The position numbers and the translations under genes are program-made. The notes under the pieces were generated by a model, which was given only the letters and a program-made list of their open reading frames with translations, searched no databases and was not told the origin of the DNA. 64,000 nucleotides of DNA from Pseudodesulfovibrio alkaliphilus (GTDB taxonomy: Bacteria; Desulfobacterota; Desulfovibrionia; Desulfovibrionales; Desulfovibrionaceae), in NCBI RefSeq assembly GCF_009729555.1, contig NZ_WODC01000002.1, forward strand, positions 186,001-250,000, written 5' to 3'. Shown here in pieces: positions 1-8,461 of this stretch. How positions within the stretch are numbered: the stretch's first letter is position 1; every line of letters starts with the position of its first letter.

Positions 1-96
1 CCTCTTTGGCACCTGTTGCAGCGAGTCCTGCTCCCTGCCGCATGGTGGCGGGGAGGGCGAGTGAGGTCGGATCACAAGCGGGCTTTTGACACGGCG

Positions 97-321
97 TTAT
101 TCGTTTACAAAAACAATGCACCCTTCGGGGCAGCAGTTCATTATGTCTTGCACCTCGTCCTCGCTTACCTGGGAACGGGTGACAAAAGGCATATCCAGTA
201 CCTCGTCCCAGCCAAAAATGTCGGGATTGAGGTCGATGCAGCCCCGGCAGTTGCGGCAATCGCCCAATTCGATGGCGACTTCGCGCATTGTGGTATCCGT
301 GTCATGTGTGTTCATAGTCAT
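97..321 (-). CDS. Small ferredoxin-like protein, single Fe-S cluster
   Basis: A 74-residue soluble electron carrier. A CRNCRGC motif near the centre and a CCPEGC motif near the C-terminus give the Cys-x2-Cys-x2-Cys ... Cys-Pro arrangement of one [4Fe-4S] cluster in the mono-cluster ferredoxins common in sulfate reducers. The partner redox enzyme is unknown. There is no Shine-Dalgarno before either possible start (ATG at 321 or at 315), and a plausible -10 box abuts the first ATG, so the start is uncertain by two codons. It is divergent from the phosphotransferase at 387. Confidence 0.8.
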   Translation of the reverse strand: MTMNTHDTDTTMREVAIELGDCRNCRGCIDLNPDIFGWDEVLDMPFVTRSQVSEDEVQDIMNCCPEGCIVFVNE

Positions 322-349
322 ATATTAGTTACCGTTCTTGTTTTGGCAA
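322..349 (-). promoter_or_regulatory. Candidate promoter of the ferredoxin gene
   Basis: Read on the minus strand: TTGCCA (349-344), a 16-nt spacer, then TAATAT (327-322). The -10 ends exactly where the first ATG begins, so a start site 6-8 nt downstream would fall at the second ATG (315-313), giving a leaderless message. Inferred from consensus only. Confidence 0.4.
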
Positions 350-386
350 GTCTTTTGGTGCGCTGGTAGATGCCAGCAGGGTATGA

Positions 387-1271
387 ATGAGCGGAAATAT
401 GAATTCGATACAGGCTGTTGCCACATTCCTGAAGGAAAAGAGGTGGTTGTTTCCCGATAATCCCAAGGAGCAGATCGTGCCTCTCGGGTCGCGTTGGAAC
501 AACGACAACTTCATGGTCAAGATACAGGAATTATACGGGGAGTCCCGGTATCTACTTCGGTTGACGCGGGGCGGCGGTTTCGGGGTCATGGCCCGAATCG
601 CCTACGAGTTTGGCGTACTGATGGCGGTTCGTTCTTCCGGGGTCACGCCCCGGCCATTTTATTGCGACGAGGCGGCTGTGGTGGACGGTCGGCCGACGGG
701 TGCCTTGCTTATGGAATTTCTGTCCGGGCAGCCGCTTGTCAGCGTAATCCACTGGCGCTTGGCCGCTCATACCCTGGGGCTGATTCATGTCCTTCCCAAG
801 GTCGAGGCCCTTGTGGAGCGCGACGACCCGGTCATGGACGTGTACGGTATGTGTGGCGGAAGCGCAGTCACGATTCCACCATCACATCGCAAGGAACTGC
901 AACGCCTTACGGATGAGGCCGCACGGCTGTTGGCTGGGGAGGAGAGGGTGGTGACCCACGGTTCTACCCAGCTGTCGGATTTTGTGGTGGACGAGGACAG
1001 GGGCAGGGCGTGGCTCGTGGACTGGGAGAACGGGGGCGTTTCCAGCCGCTGGGTGGATGTGGGGCTGTTCATGGCCTCGGCCGCAGCGACGGGTCCATTC
1101 TGCCGGACCGACGACGAGCGGCGGGAGTTCCTGGAAACCTACGCTTTGACCGCGGGGTTGTTCATGCCGATGGACGACATGCTCAAGCGGGCGGCAGTGT
1201 TTGAACGCGTTTGCGAGTTGCGTGACCAAGCCGCGCAGGGTCAATACGGATTTGACGCCAGACGGGTGTAG
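387..1271 (+). CDS. Phosphotransferase of the aminoglycoside phosphotransferase (APH)/choline-kinase fold
   Basis: A 294-residue cytoplasmic protein with the layout of small-molecule kinases. The N-lobe is nucleotide-binding. The catalytic loop is HGSTQLSDF at about residues 191-199, with the candidate base at D198, followed by VDWE at 211-214, where D212 would bind Mg2+. The usual HGDxxxxN loop is altered (S and D at the D and N positions), so the substrate cannot be named and activity may be unusual. The start at 387 has AGGG five bases upstream. A second in-frame Met lies at codon 5. It ends about 25 bp before the convergent ATPase gene. Confidence 0.7.
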   Translation: MSGNMNSIQAVATFLKEKRWLFPDNPKEQIVPLGSRWNNDNFMVKIQELYGESRYLLRLTRGGGFGVMARIAYEFGVLMAVRSSGVTPRPFYCDEAAVVDGRPTGALLMEFLSGQPLVSVIHWRLAAHTLGLIHVLPKVEALVERDDPVMDVYGMCGGSAVTIPPSHRKELQRLTDEAARLLAGEERVVTHGSTQLSDFVVDEDRGRAWLVDWENGGVSSRWVDVGLFMASAAATGPFCRTDDERREFLETYALTAGLFMPMDDMLKRAAVFERVCELRDQAAQGQYGFDARRV

Positions 1272-1295
1272 CCCGAGGCTACTCGTCAGCATGGA

Positions 1296-2309
1296 TCAGA
1301 CGTTGAAGCGGAATTCGATGATGTCGCCGTCGCGAACCACGTATTCCTTGCCTTCGAGCCGGGCCAGGCCCAGTTCCTTGGCCTTTTTGAAGGTGCCTGC
1401 CCGCAGGAAGTCCTCGTAGCCGATGACCTCGGCCCGGATGAAGCCTTTTTCGAAGTCGGAGTGGATGACTCCGGCCGCCTGAGGGGCGGTGGAGCCACGG
1501 CGCAGCGGCCATGTGCGGCATTCATCCTCGCCGGCAGTAAGGAAGGAGATGAGTCCGAGCAGGTGGTAGGTCTTGGCGATGACTGTTTCAAGCGCCGAGC
1601 AGGCGATACCCAGATCGTCGAGGAACATGCGTTTTTCGTCGGGATCGTCCACCTCTGCCAGCTCGCGCTCCAGCTTGGCCGAGGCAGCCATATGGGCCAT
1701 GCCCGGCGTTTCCTCGGGCAGGGAGATGGACGCCTCTTCGCCTTCCGGGCAGTTCCAGACATAGAGGATGGGCCGGGCCGAGAGAAACTTGTAGCCCTTG
1801 AGCTCCGGCAGCGCGGCCACGGCCGGATCGGTGCGCAGGGGCCGTTCCTCCTCAAGCATGGTCATGGCCCGCGCCAGGGCGTCTTCTTCCTTGGGGTCCA
1901 CCAGGGCCTTGTTCTTCTTCTTGTCCAGAGCGAGTTTCTCGAGCCGTTTTTCGATGACGGCCATGTCCGTGACCATCATGTCCGCCTCGATGGCCTGCCA
2001 CTGGACCTTGGGATCATTCATGCCGGAGAAGGCGTCGAGCACGCCGATGAAGCAGTCGTAGGGCCGCACCTCGTTGAGCACCCGCTCGCCCAGGCCGGTT
2101 CCCTTGCCCCCGCCGCCAGGGATGTCGAGATACTCGATCTCGCTGTAGGTGACTTTCTTGGGATCAAAGAGCTCGATGAGCGGGTCCAGGCGGCTGTCGG
2201 GCACCTTGACCATGGCCCGGTTGCCCGCTGACGCGGCCGAAGGGCCTGCCAGGGCGGCGAAAAGATCGGTCTTGCCTGAACCGGAAAATCCGAAAATGGC
2301 GGTCTTCAT
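1296..2309 (-). CDS. YchF/Obg-family P-loop ATPase (DUF933 type)
   Basis: 337 residues. The P-loop is GFSGSGKT (7-14), the Walker B/G3 motif is DIPG (62-65) followed by a GxGLG stretch, and NCPE matches the NxxE signature by which YchF proteins prefer ATP to GTP. The last about 80 residues carry the TGS-like DUF933 domain (FEKGFIRAEVIGYEDF and IIEFRFNV). It is shorter than typical YchF (about 363) and its P-loop lacks the usual NVGKS, so it is probably a divergent paralogue rather than the housekeeping ribosome-associated protein. The start at 2309 is chosen for its GGGGAG ribosome site and Walker A position. It is divergent from aroL. Confidence 0.8.
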   Translation of the reverse strand: MKTAIFGFSGSGKTDLFAALAGPSAASAGNRAMVKVPDSRLDPLIELFDPKKVTYSEIEYLDIPGGGGKGTGLGERVLNEVRPYDCFIGVLDAFSGMNDPKVQWQAIEADMMVTDMAVIEKRLEKLALDKKKNKALVDPKEEDALARAMTMLEEERPLRTDPAVAALPELKGYKFLSARPILYVWNCPEGEEASISLPEETPGMAHMAASAKLERELAEVDDPDEKRMFLDDLGIACSALETVIAKTYHLLGLISFLTAGEDECRTWPLRRGSTAPQAAGVIHSDFEKGFIRAEVIGYEDFLRAGTFKKAKELGLARLEGKEYVVRDGDIIEFRFNV

Positions 2310-2431
2310 GGGTGACTCCCCGTGCTCGATGTTGCGATGGCCGGGTGAATTTAGCAGCATTCCTCCCGATTGCAAAGACGGAACACCAGCCCACCATTGA
2401 ACAGGCCGGTGTTTTGCTCTACTGTCCGGCC

Positions 2432-2950
2432 ATGGACGCACAAAAGACCATATTTCTCATAGGGCCGCGGGCCTGCGGCAAGACCACTGTGGGCCGTGCC
2501 CTGGCCCGCCGCCTGAACTGCGGGTTCGTGGATACAGATCATCTGGTGGTGGAGGCCGTGGGCTGCGAGATCGCCGACTACGTGGCTGCCCGTGGCTGGG
2601 ACGCCTTCCGCGACCGCGAGACCGAGGCCCTGGAGCGGGCCGCGGCCCTGTCCGGGGTGGTCGGCTGCGGCGGTGGCATCGTCCTGCGCGAGGGCAACCG
2701 GCAGATCCTCGGAGGCGGCGCGGTCCTGTATCTGCGTACTTCGGTCGAGACCCTCGCGGCGCGACTGGCAAGCGACCCCAACGAGGCCCAGCGGCCCTCC
2801 CTGACCGGCAAATCCGTGGCCGACGAAGTGCGCGAGGTGCTGGCCGCTCGTGCCCCGCTCTACGAGGCCTGTGCGGACATCGTCCTGGACGAGGGGGAGC
2901 TTGACGCCGTGGCGGACCGGGCCGTGAGGGAGTTGGGGCGGCTTGGCTGA
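2432..2950 (+). CDS. aroL: Shikimate kinase (AroL type)
   Basis: 172 residues. It catalyses ATP-dependent 3-phosphorylation of shikimate, step five of the chorismate pathway. The P-loop is GPRACGKT (11-18). Shikimate-contact residues include DTD (34-36), R near 57 (FRDRE) and the GGG motif (GCGGGIV), and the lid RPSLTGK is present. The sequence resembles enterobacterial AroL more than AroK. The ATG at 2432 matches the family length but has no clear Shine-Dalgarno. It is followed 90 bp later by aroC, which has its own promoter-like element. Confidence 0.93.
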   Translation: MDAQKTIFLIGPRACGKTTVGRALARRLNCGFVDTDHLVVEAVGCEIADYVAARGWDAFRDRETEALERAAALSGVVGCGGGIVLREGNRQILGGGAVLYLRTSVETLAARLASDPNEAQRPSLTGKSVADEVREVLAARAPLYEACADIVLDEGELDAVADRAVRELGRLG

Positions 2951-2956
2951 CCCGTT

Positions 2957-2985
2957 TTGACAGTCGGGGCGGGCGGGTATACTAA
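2957..2985 (+). promoter_or_regulatory. Candidate sigma70 promoter of aroC
   Basis: TTGACA at 2957-2962. The -10 is either TATACT (2978-2983, 15-nt spacer) or TACTAA (2980-2985, 17-nt spacer). It sits just after the aroL stop and about 55 bp before the aroC ATG, so aroC can probably be transcribed independently of aroL. Confidence 0.6.
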
Positions 2986-3040
2986 TCCGGATGGCGGGGA
3001 GCCAGCGCCGAAGAGAATTTCCAACCATTAGGGAGCGGGT

Positions 3041-4105
3041 ATGAGTGGCAATGTCTACGGCACACTGTTTCGGCTGACCACCTACGGCGAATCCCACGGG
3101 CCGGGCCTGGGGGGGGTCGTGGATGGTTGCCCGGCCGGGATTCCCCTGGACGAGGCTGTGCTTCAGCGCGAGCTGGACCGTCGCAGGCCGGGGCAGGGGG
3201 GATTGGCCGCCACGGCGCGCAAGGAGGCGGATCAGGTACGCATTCTCTCGGGCGTTTTTGAAGGAATGACCACGGGAACCCCCATCGCCTTTCATGTGGA
3301 AAATACTGACCACCGTTCGGCTGACTACTCGGCCGTCAAGGACATCTATCGGCCCGGCCATGCGGATTTTTCCTTTGAGGCCAAATTCGGCCTGCGCGAC
3401 TATCGCGGCGGGGGCCGTTCGTCCGGGCGCGAGACCGTCAGCCGCGTGGCGGGCGGGGCTGTGGCCCAGGCCCTTCTGCGTGCCGAAGGCATAGCGGTGT
3501 ATGTCTGCACCGTGGAGCTGGGTGGCATTCCGGCCCGGCTGGTGGACTGGGAGGGGGCGCAGGAGCGTCCCTATTTCAGTCCTGACCCCGACGCCCCGGC
3601 CGCCTGGGACGAGCGGGTCAAGGCGGTCAAGTCCTCGGGCGACACCCTGGGTGGGGTGGTGGAGGTGCGTATTGTCGGGGTGCCCGCCGGGCTCGGGGAG
3701 CCGGTTTTCGACAAGCTCGATGCCCGGCTGGCCGGGGCTCTCATGTCTGTGGGCGCGGTCAAGGCCGTGGAGATCGGGGCCGGATGCCGGGCTGCGAGGA
3801 TGCTGGGCAGCGAGAACAACGACCCCATCACCGTTGAGGGGTTCGCGTCCAACAATGCGGGCGGTGTACTGGGCGGCATCTCCTCGGGGCAGGACATCGT
3901 GGTCCGGGCCTACGTCAAGCCCATCCCCTCCATCTCCCGCGAGCAACGCACTGTGACCCGCTCGGGCGAGGCCGCCATCATTACCGTGGGCGGCCGCCAC
4001 GACATCGCGGCCATCCCGCGCATCAACCCGGTGCTCAAGGCCATGGCCGCACTGACCCTGGCCGATCTGTTGCTCATGGACCGGCGGCTGGGAATGCGCG
4101 AGTAG
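3041..4105 (+). CDS. aroC: Chorismate synthase
   Basis: 354 residues. It converts 5-enolpyruvylshikimate-3-phosphate to chorismate using reduced FMN, the last step of the common aromatic pathway. Family signatures are GESHGPGLG near the N-terminus, DxRxxGGGRSSGRETVSRVAGG in the middle and the C-terminal RHDIAAIPR segment. Full family length, with the start after GGGAGCGGGT. It forms an aromatic pair with aroL. The pathway's entry enzyme is elsewhere in the window at 34434-35225. Confidence 0.97.
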   Translation: MSGNVYGTLFRLTTYGESHGPGLGGVVDGCPAGIPLDEAVLQRELDRRRPGQGGLAATARKEADQVRILSGVFEGMTTGTPIAFHVENTDHRSADYSAVKDIYRPGHADFSFEAKFGLRDYRGGGRSSGRETVSRVAGGAVAQALLRAEGIAVYVCTVELGGIPARLVDWEGAQERPYFSPDPDAPAAWDERVKAVKSSGDTLGGVVEVRIVGVPAGLGEPVFDKLDARLAGALMSVGAVKAVEIGAGCRAARMLGSENNDPITVEGFASNNAGGVLGGISSGQDIVVRAYVKPIPSISREQRTVTRSGEAAIITVGGRHDIAAIPRINPVLKAMAALTLADLLLMDRRLGMRE

Positions 4106-4129
4106 CCCCGGACTGTTTGATGAACGACA

Positions 4130-4166
4130 AAAAGCCCGCCTCCGGCATCTGCCGGGGCGGGCTTTT
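4130..4166. terminator. Bidirectional intrinsic terminator between aroC and the YbjQ-family gene
   Basis: An 11-bp outer stem (4130-4140 with 4156-4166, A4 at one end and T4 at the other) is stacked on a 5-bp inner stem (CCGGC/GCCGG, loop ATCT). It serves both convergent genes. Confidence 0.85.
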
Positions 4167-4185
4167 CGCGTCGGGGCGGGAGCTG

Positions 4186-4524
4186 CTATTTGGGTTTCTT
4201 CATCCGTACGGCAGTGCCGTAGCAGGAGTAATACTTGTCTCCCTCGGGGTGGAAGGCCACGCTTTCGCGGTAGCCGATGATGGCGTCGGCGTTGACATCC
4301 ACAGCCTGGGCCATGAGTCCGTGGAAGGCGTTGTCAAAGACGTAGCTGCGGCAGACGATGAGCCCGAAGGCGGACTGGATTTCCCGGCCCGGTATGGTCT
4401 CGGTGGTCACGATCTTGATCTTCCCGGCCATGTACATGTCTTTGGCCAGGGTCAGACGGTGGTCTGTCTTGACATCTTCCCTGAAGGAGCCCTGCTTCTT
4501 GGGCGAGCCGAAAATGAGCGCCAT
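4186..4524 (-). CDS. YbjQ-family protein (DUF74, heavy-metal-binding-like)
   Basis: 112 residues. The core IKIVTTETIPGREIQSAFGLIVCRS and the later VDVNADAIIGYR segment match the YbjQ/DUF74 family of small oligomeric proteins with poorly defined function, sometimes annotated as heavy-metal binding. The first about 30 residues (Lys/Arg-rich, SPKKQGSFRED) are less conserved. It is convergent with aroC across a shared terminator. Confidence 0.8.
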   Translation of the reverse strand: MALIFGSPKKQGSFREDVKTDHRLTLAKDMYMAGKIKIVTTETIPGREIQSAFGLIVCRSYVFDNAFHGLMAQAVDVNADAIIGYRESVAFHPEGDKYYSCYGTAVRMKKPK

Positions 4525-4688
4525 GGGTCAGTCCCCCCGGATGCTGGTGTTTGAAGCGGTGCTGACGAGTTGTAGCCCACCGGGCGGACATGGGCAAGCA
4601 TTTGAAGCGGTTTGGCCCTCGCTGCCCTGGAAAAGGGCCGGAGCGCCCGAAAGCGGCCCGGCCCTGGGTTTGGACACGGTTTGGCCCG

Positions 4689-7373
4689 TCAGGGCGTGAC
4701 CTGCATCAAGTACGCCTTGTCCGGGTCCAGGTACTCCCGGACGAGCTGGCGAATCCGTTCGGGCGTGATTGTGCGAGCCAGTTCTATGATTTCATGGTCG
4801 TACTCCCGGTCGAACCCCTGGGTGAGCAGGGATGCCGCCTCGCGACTGCGCGAGATGAGCGACTGGTGTTCCTGGTAGTAGTCCCCTGTCAGGATGTTGC
4901 GGGCGCGCTCCAACTCGGCCTCTGGAAGCGGTTTGGCCGAGAGGTCTGCCAGGATGCGGTGGAAGCCTTGAAGGGATTGGTCCACCTTGTCCGGGCTGGT
5001 GCCGATGTACAGGGCGATGAAGCCGGTGTTGCGGCTCTGCCAGAGCAGCGAGGTCACAGCGTAGGCCAGTCCCTGCCCGTCGCGCAGATCGCGAAAGAGG
5101 AGGCCGGACTGCCCGGACAGAGCAGCCTTGAGCAGTTCCAGCCCGGCCGAGGCTTCACGGTCGGTGCGGCCCGGCGCGGGGAAGGCCATGATCAGGTGCG
5201 ACTGGCTGCGATCCGGCAGATGCAGCATTATCTCGCGTGTGTCGTTCCACTCCGGGCTGGTGTACTGGTAGGCGGTGCCCGGAGCGGTCATGGTCCGCGA
5301 GAGCCCGGCGGCGAAGTCTTCGATCTCCTGGCCGTCAAATTGCCCGCACACGGCCAGGACAAAGGGCTGCATGGATTGCCTGCCCCAGAAGCGGACGATG
5401 TCGTCCCGGGTCATGGCCTGCACTTCTTCAACGGTGCCCTGGTGGAGCAGGGCGTATGGCCCGGTTTTGTAGAGGAATGGGAAGAGATGGCGGAAGGCGA
5501 GGCCCAGGGGCTGGTCCTCGCGCCGCCTGATGGCGGCAATCTGGTCCTGGCGGGCGCGTTCGATCTCGGCGGTGTCAAAGGCCGGGGCCGTAAGAATGTC
5601 GCGGACCAGGGGCAGCACCTCGCCCGTGAATCGGGACGGGAACTTGGTCTCCAGGGCAAAGACGTTTCGGCCGGAGCTTGCGCCGACACCGGCTGCGTGA
5701 TCGGCCAGGAAGTCCTGAATCCCTGTGGCCGACATGGTCATGGTGCCTCGGGTGAGGGCCTTGGCCGTCAGGGCGGCCAGCCCCTGCTGCTCCGGGGTCA
5801 GCTCGCCGTCGCCGCCGGTCCAGTAGATGCTCATGGCCGTGTAGGGCAGCGTGTCGTCCGGCAGCACAACCAGGGTGTTCCCGCCGGGAAGGGCAATTTC
5901 CCGCGCCTGATCCGGCATGCTCGCCGTCAGCTGGGAGGCGGTCAGGGATTTGAGGGGCCAGCCCTCCTCGGCGATAGCGGTCAGTCTGTCGCCTGTCGTG
6001 GTCGCGTCCTCGGGGGTCAGGACGCAGGCGGACAGCCGGTCGGGACGCAGGTATTCCCCGTAAAGGGCCTTCAGCTCGTCCCGGCCGGTGTGACTCAGGG
6101 CGTAAAGATAGTTGCGTTCGGCCTGTTCGCCGTTCTCGAAGAAATGGAAATAGCCGAGTTTGCTGGCCAGCCCGGAGAGGGTTTCCTTGGTCAGGAACAA
6201 GGAGTCCTCAAGGTTGAGCCGGGCGCGTTCGATCTCGCGGTCCGTGAAGTCTTGCGGATCAAAGGAGGCCAGCTCGGCCATGAGTTCGGTCCAGAAGGTT
6301 TCGAGCTTGTCTGCATCAAGGGTGGCACTCAGGTAGAGCATGCCGCCGCGTTCGATGGACAGGGGCGAAAGGGAGATGTCGTCCACTAATTGCTTGTCGT
6401 ATTTGAAGGTCCGGTACAGGCGAGAGGAATCGCCACCCCCCAGCAACTGACAAAGAAGCTCAATGCCGGGAATCTTGGCCGAGGCGGCATGGGGAATGGG
6501 GAAAGTGGCGCCAAGGTAGACCTTGTTCCACTTGCCCGGCAAAGTGACAACGCGGGGTCCGTTGCCCTCGGCGGGCACGGCAATGGGCTCGGGCGGAGAG
6601 AAGGGGCGGGTGTTTTTCAGTCCGCCGAGCAGCCGTCTGGCTTCGGCCAGGACCGCGTCCGGGTCCACCTTGCCGACCACGGCCAGGAGCATGGACTGGG
6701 GCTGGTAGTGTTCGGCTACATAGGCGTGGATGTCCTTGTCCGTCAGGGCGGAAACGGTCTCGCGATAACCGATGATGGGCCATTCGTAAGTGGTGCCATG
6801 CCAGACCATGCCCTGAAGCGTCTTGAAGAGCCTGCTGCCCGGGGTATCCTCGCCGCGTTCCAATTCTTCGAGCACCACCAGCCGTTCGCTGGCCAATTCG
6901 CCGGGATCTATGACTGCGTTGAAGGCCATGTCGGTGATCACGTCGAGCCCGATTTTCCATTTTTCGTCAGGCACCTCTACGTAATAGACGGTGTAGTCGA
7001 AGCTGGTGGCCGCGTTCATGCTGCCGCCCACGGCCTCTATATCGCGGGCGCTTTGGCCGGGGCCGCGCTTTTTGGTCCCCTTGAATACCATGTGCTCAAG
7101 CAGATGGCTGATGCCCGCTATTTCAGGAGTCTCGTAGCCGCTGCCGGCGTGGACGTAGAGGCGGGCGTTGACCAGCGGAAAACGGTCGTCCTGTTTGATC
7201 AGCACGGTCAGGCCGTTTTCCAGTCGGACGATGCGCGTGTCTTCCGCATTACGTTGGGTCAGCAGGGGCGGCGCGGTGGCTGCCGAGCCAGCCGGGCTTG
7301 TCTTGCTGGTGTGCGTCTGGCACCCGGTCAGGACCATAATGAGTGCTCCCAACAGCAGGAATTTTCTAAACAT
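4689..7373 (-). CDS. M16 (pitrilysin/insulinase) zinc metallopeptidase, lipoprotein
   Basis: 894 residues. It starts with a lipoprotein signal (hydrophobic residues 4-14, lipobox LTGC with Cys18). The inverted zinc motif HLLEH is at 90-94, with the distal metal ligand E169/E170 in LVVLEELERG. The remainder holds three further M16-like domains, the C-terminal half without HxxEH, as in one-chain pitrilysin homologues. It is probably anchored at the inner leaflet of the outer membrane and degrades peptides in the periplasm. The start at 7373 is chosen for the lipoprotein signal and the CCGGAG ribosome site. It is divergent from frdC. Confidence 0.9.
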   Translation of the reverse strand: MFRKFLLLGALIMVLTGCQTHTSKTSPAGSAATAPPLLTQRNAEDTRIVRLENGLTVLIKQDDRFPLVNARLYVHAGSGYETPEIAGISHLLEHMVFKGTKKRGPGQSARDIEAVGGSMNAATSFDYTVYYVEVPDEKWKIGLDVITDMAFNAVIDPGELASERLVVLEELERGEDTPGSRLFKTLQGMVWHGTTYEWPIIGYRETVSALTDKDIHAYVAEHYQPQSMLLAVVGKVDPDAVLAEARRLLGGLKNTRPFSPPEPIAVPAEGNGPRVVTLPGKWNKVYLGATFPIPHAASAKIPGIELLCQLLGGGDSSRLYRTFKYDKQLVDDISLSPLSIERGGMLYLSATLDADKLETFWTELMAELASFDPQDFTDREIERARLNLEDSLFLTKETLSGLASKLGYFHFFENGEQAERNYLYALSHTGRDELKALYGEYLRPDRLSACVLTPEDATTTGDRLTAIAEEGWPLKSLTASQLTASMPDQAREIALPGGNTLVVLPDDTLPYTAMSIYWTGGDGELTPEQQGLAALTAKALTRGTMTMSATGIQDFLADHAAGVGASSGRNVFALETKFPSRFTGEVLPLVRDILTAPAFDTAEIERARQDQIAAIRRREDQPLGLAFRHLFPFLYKTGPYALLHQGTVEEVQAMTRDDIVRFWGRQSMQPFVLAVCGQFDGQEIEDFAAGLSRTMTAPGTAYQYTSPEWNDTREIMLHLPDRSQSHLIMAFPAPGRTDREASAGLELLKAALSGQSGLLFRDLRDGQGLAYAVTSLLWQSRNTGFIALYIGTSPDKVDQSLQGFHRILADLSAKPLPEAELERARNILTGDYYQEHQSLISRSREAASLLTQGFDREYDHEIIELARTITPERIRQLVREYLDPDKAYLMQVTP

Positions 7374-7797
7374 GTTGTTTCTCCGGGGGTTGCGCCCCTT
7401 TGGGACATCTGATTGATTTTCGTGGATCGATTCATGTGAATTAATACCGGGATGGGTTTGAGGCAAGCGGTGTTGCGGTTGAGCTGCGTGGCAGGGGACG
7501 ACACTACCCGAGGTGGGGCGGGATGAAAACCACAATCCTGTTCCGGTGCGAATTTTCGGCATGTTCCCAAGTTCGATTGCTGGCGGCGGCGTCGGTTCGA
7601 TCAAAAAACGCACTAGGGGACAACCTGGTGTTTGACCGAGCAATCAAAGGGGGTTACGGGCTATTTTTGCTCGTAATTGCTGGACATTCCACCCTGTGTT
7701 CCCTGTGGGAATGTTGACAAGAATCCTTGGCCCGGCATAGGGAATCTGGATTGCTTGTCAAGGGTTTTTTGTGTGTTCAACAAAACGGAGGAAGTGA
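7374..7797. promoter_or_regulatory. Divergent regulatory region between the M16 peptidase gene and frdCAB
   Basis: This 424-bp spacer holds no convincing gene. It has three nested symmetries: an imperfect inverted repeat (ACATTCCAC at 7684 with GTGGGAATGT ending 7716), the perfect pair TTGACAAG (7714-7721) and CTTGTCAA (7754-7761), and TTTTGT-N7-ACAAAA (7767-7785) just before the frdC ribosome site GGAGG. The TTGACA at 7714-7719 could be a -35 but lacks a good -10. These suggest control of frd by a redox or respiratory regulator, not identified. Confidence 0.45.
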
Positions 7798-8448
7798 ATG
7801 TCCATCAGTTACGCACCTGCTGGCAGAACCGGAAAATGGGACGGCGCCATGGATTGGGTCCAGATGCTGTCCGGGGCCGGTCTGATCCTGTTCATGTGGT
7901 GTCACATGATACTGGTGTCCAGCGTTGTCATCAGCCCGGCCGTCATGGACGCCATTGCGGAATTCTTCGAAGCCACCGGCATGGCCCAGGTCGGCGGCCC
8001 CCTCGTCTTTTTGCTTTTTCTGACCCATTTCGTGCTCGCGGCGCGGAAAATTCCCTTTCGCTTCGACGGCCAGAAGACCATCTGGCAGCACGCCAGGATG
8101 CTGCGTCACGGCGACACCTGGTTGTGGGTGGTCCAGGCCGTGTCGGCCATGATCATATTGCTTATGGGGTCCATCCACATGTGGGTGGTTCTGACCGATC
8201 TGCCTATTACCGCCATCAAGTCGGCCGAGCGAATCCAGTCCGGCTTCTGGGCCGTGTTCTACCTCATTCTGCTTCCTCTGGTGGAGTTGCATGTGGGCAT
8301 CGGCCTTTACCGCATCGCCGTGAAGTGGGGATTCGTCAAGGACAAGGATCGCGCCAGATTCAAACGCGGCGAGAACATCCTCACTCTGGTCTTCATCGGC
8401 ATCGGCCTGATCACCCTGGTCCGGTTCCTCTTCCTCAGCGTCAACTAA
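7798..8448 (+). CDS. frdC: Menaquinol:fumarate reductase, di-haem cytochrome b subunit
   Basis: 216 residues and five transmembrane helices. It anchors FrdAB in the inner membrane and oxidises menaquinol. Histidines H36, H77, H127 and H165 have nearly the spacing of the four haem ligands in Wolinella FrdC (44, 93, 143, 182). E163, two residues before the last ligand, corresponds to the E-pathway glutamate (Glu180 in Wolinella) that carries the compensating proton. It is first in the frdCAB order typical of epsilon- and deltaproteobacteria. The start has GGAGG at the right distance. Confidence 0.93.
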   Translation: MSISYAPAGRTGKWDGAMDWVQMLSGAGLILFMWCHMILVSSVVISPAVMDAIAEFFEATGMAQVGGPLVFLLFLTHFVLAARKIPFRFDGQKTIWQHARMLRHGDTWLWVVQAVSAMIILLMGSIHMWVVLTDLPITAIKSAERIQSGFWAVFYLILLPLVELHVGIGLYRIAVKWGFVKDKDRARFKRGENILTLVFIGIGLITLVRFLFLSVN

Positions 8449-8461
8449 CGGAGAAATCGTC

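Noticed and set aside
16-369. Plus-strand frame overlapping the ferredoxin
   Set aside because: Antisense to the Cys-motif ferredoxin, no ribosome site, no recognisable domain.
7523-7717. 64-codon frame upstream of frdC
   Set aside because: No ribosome site, lies within a repeat-rich regulatory region and has no recognisable features.
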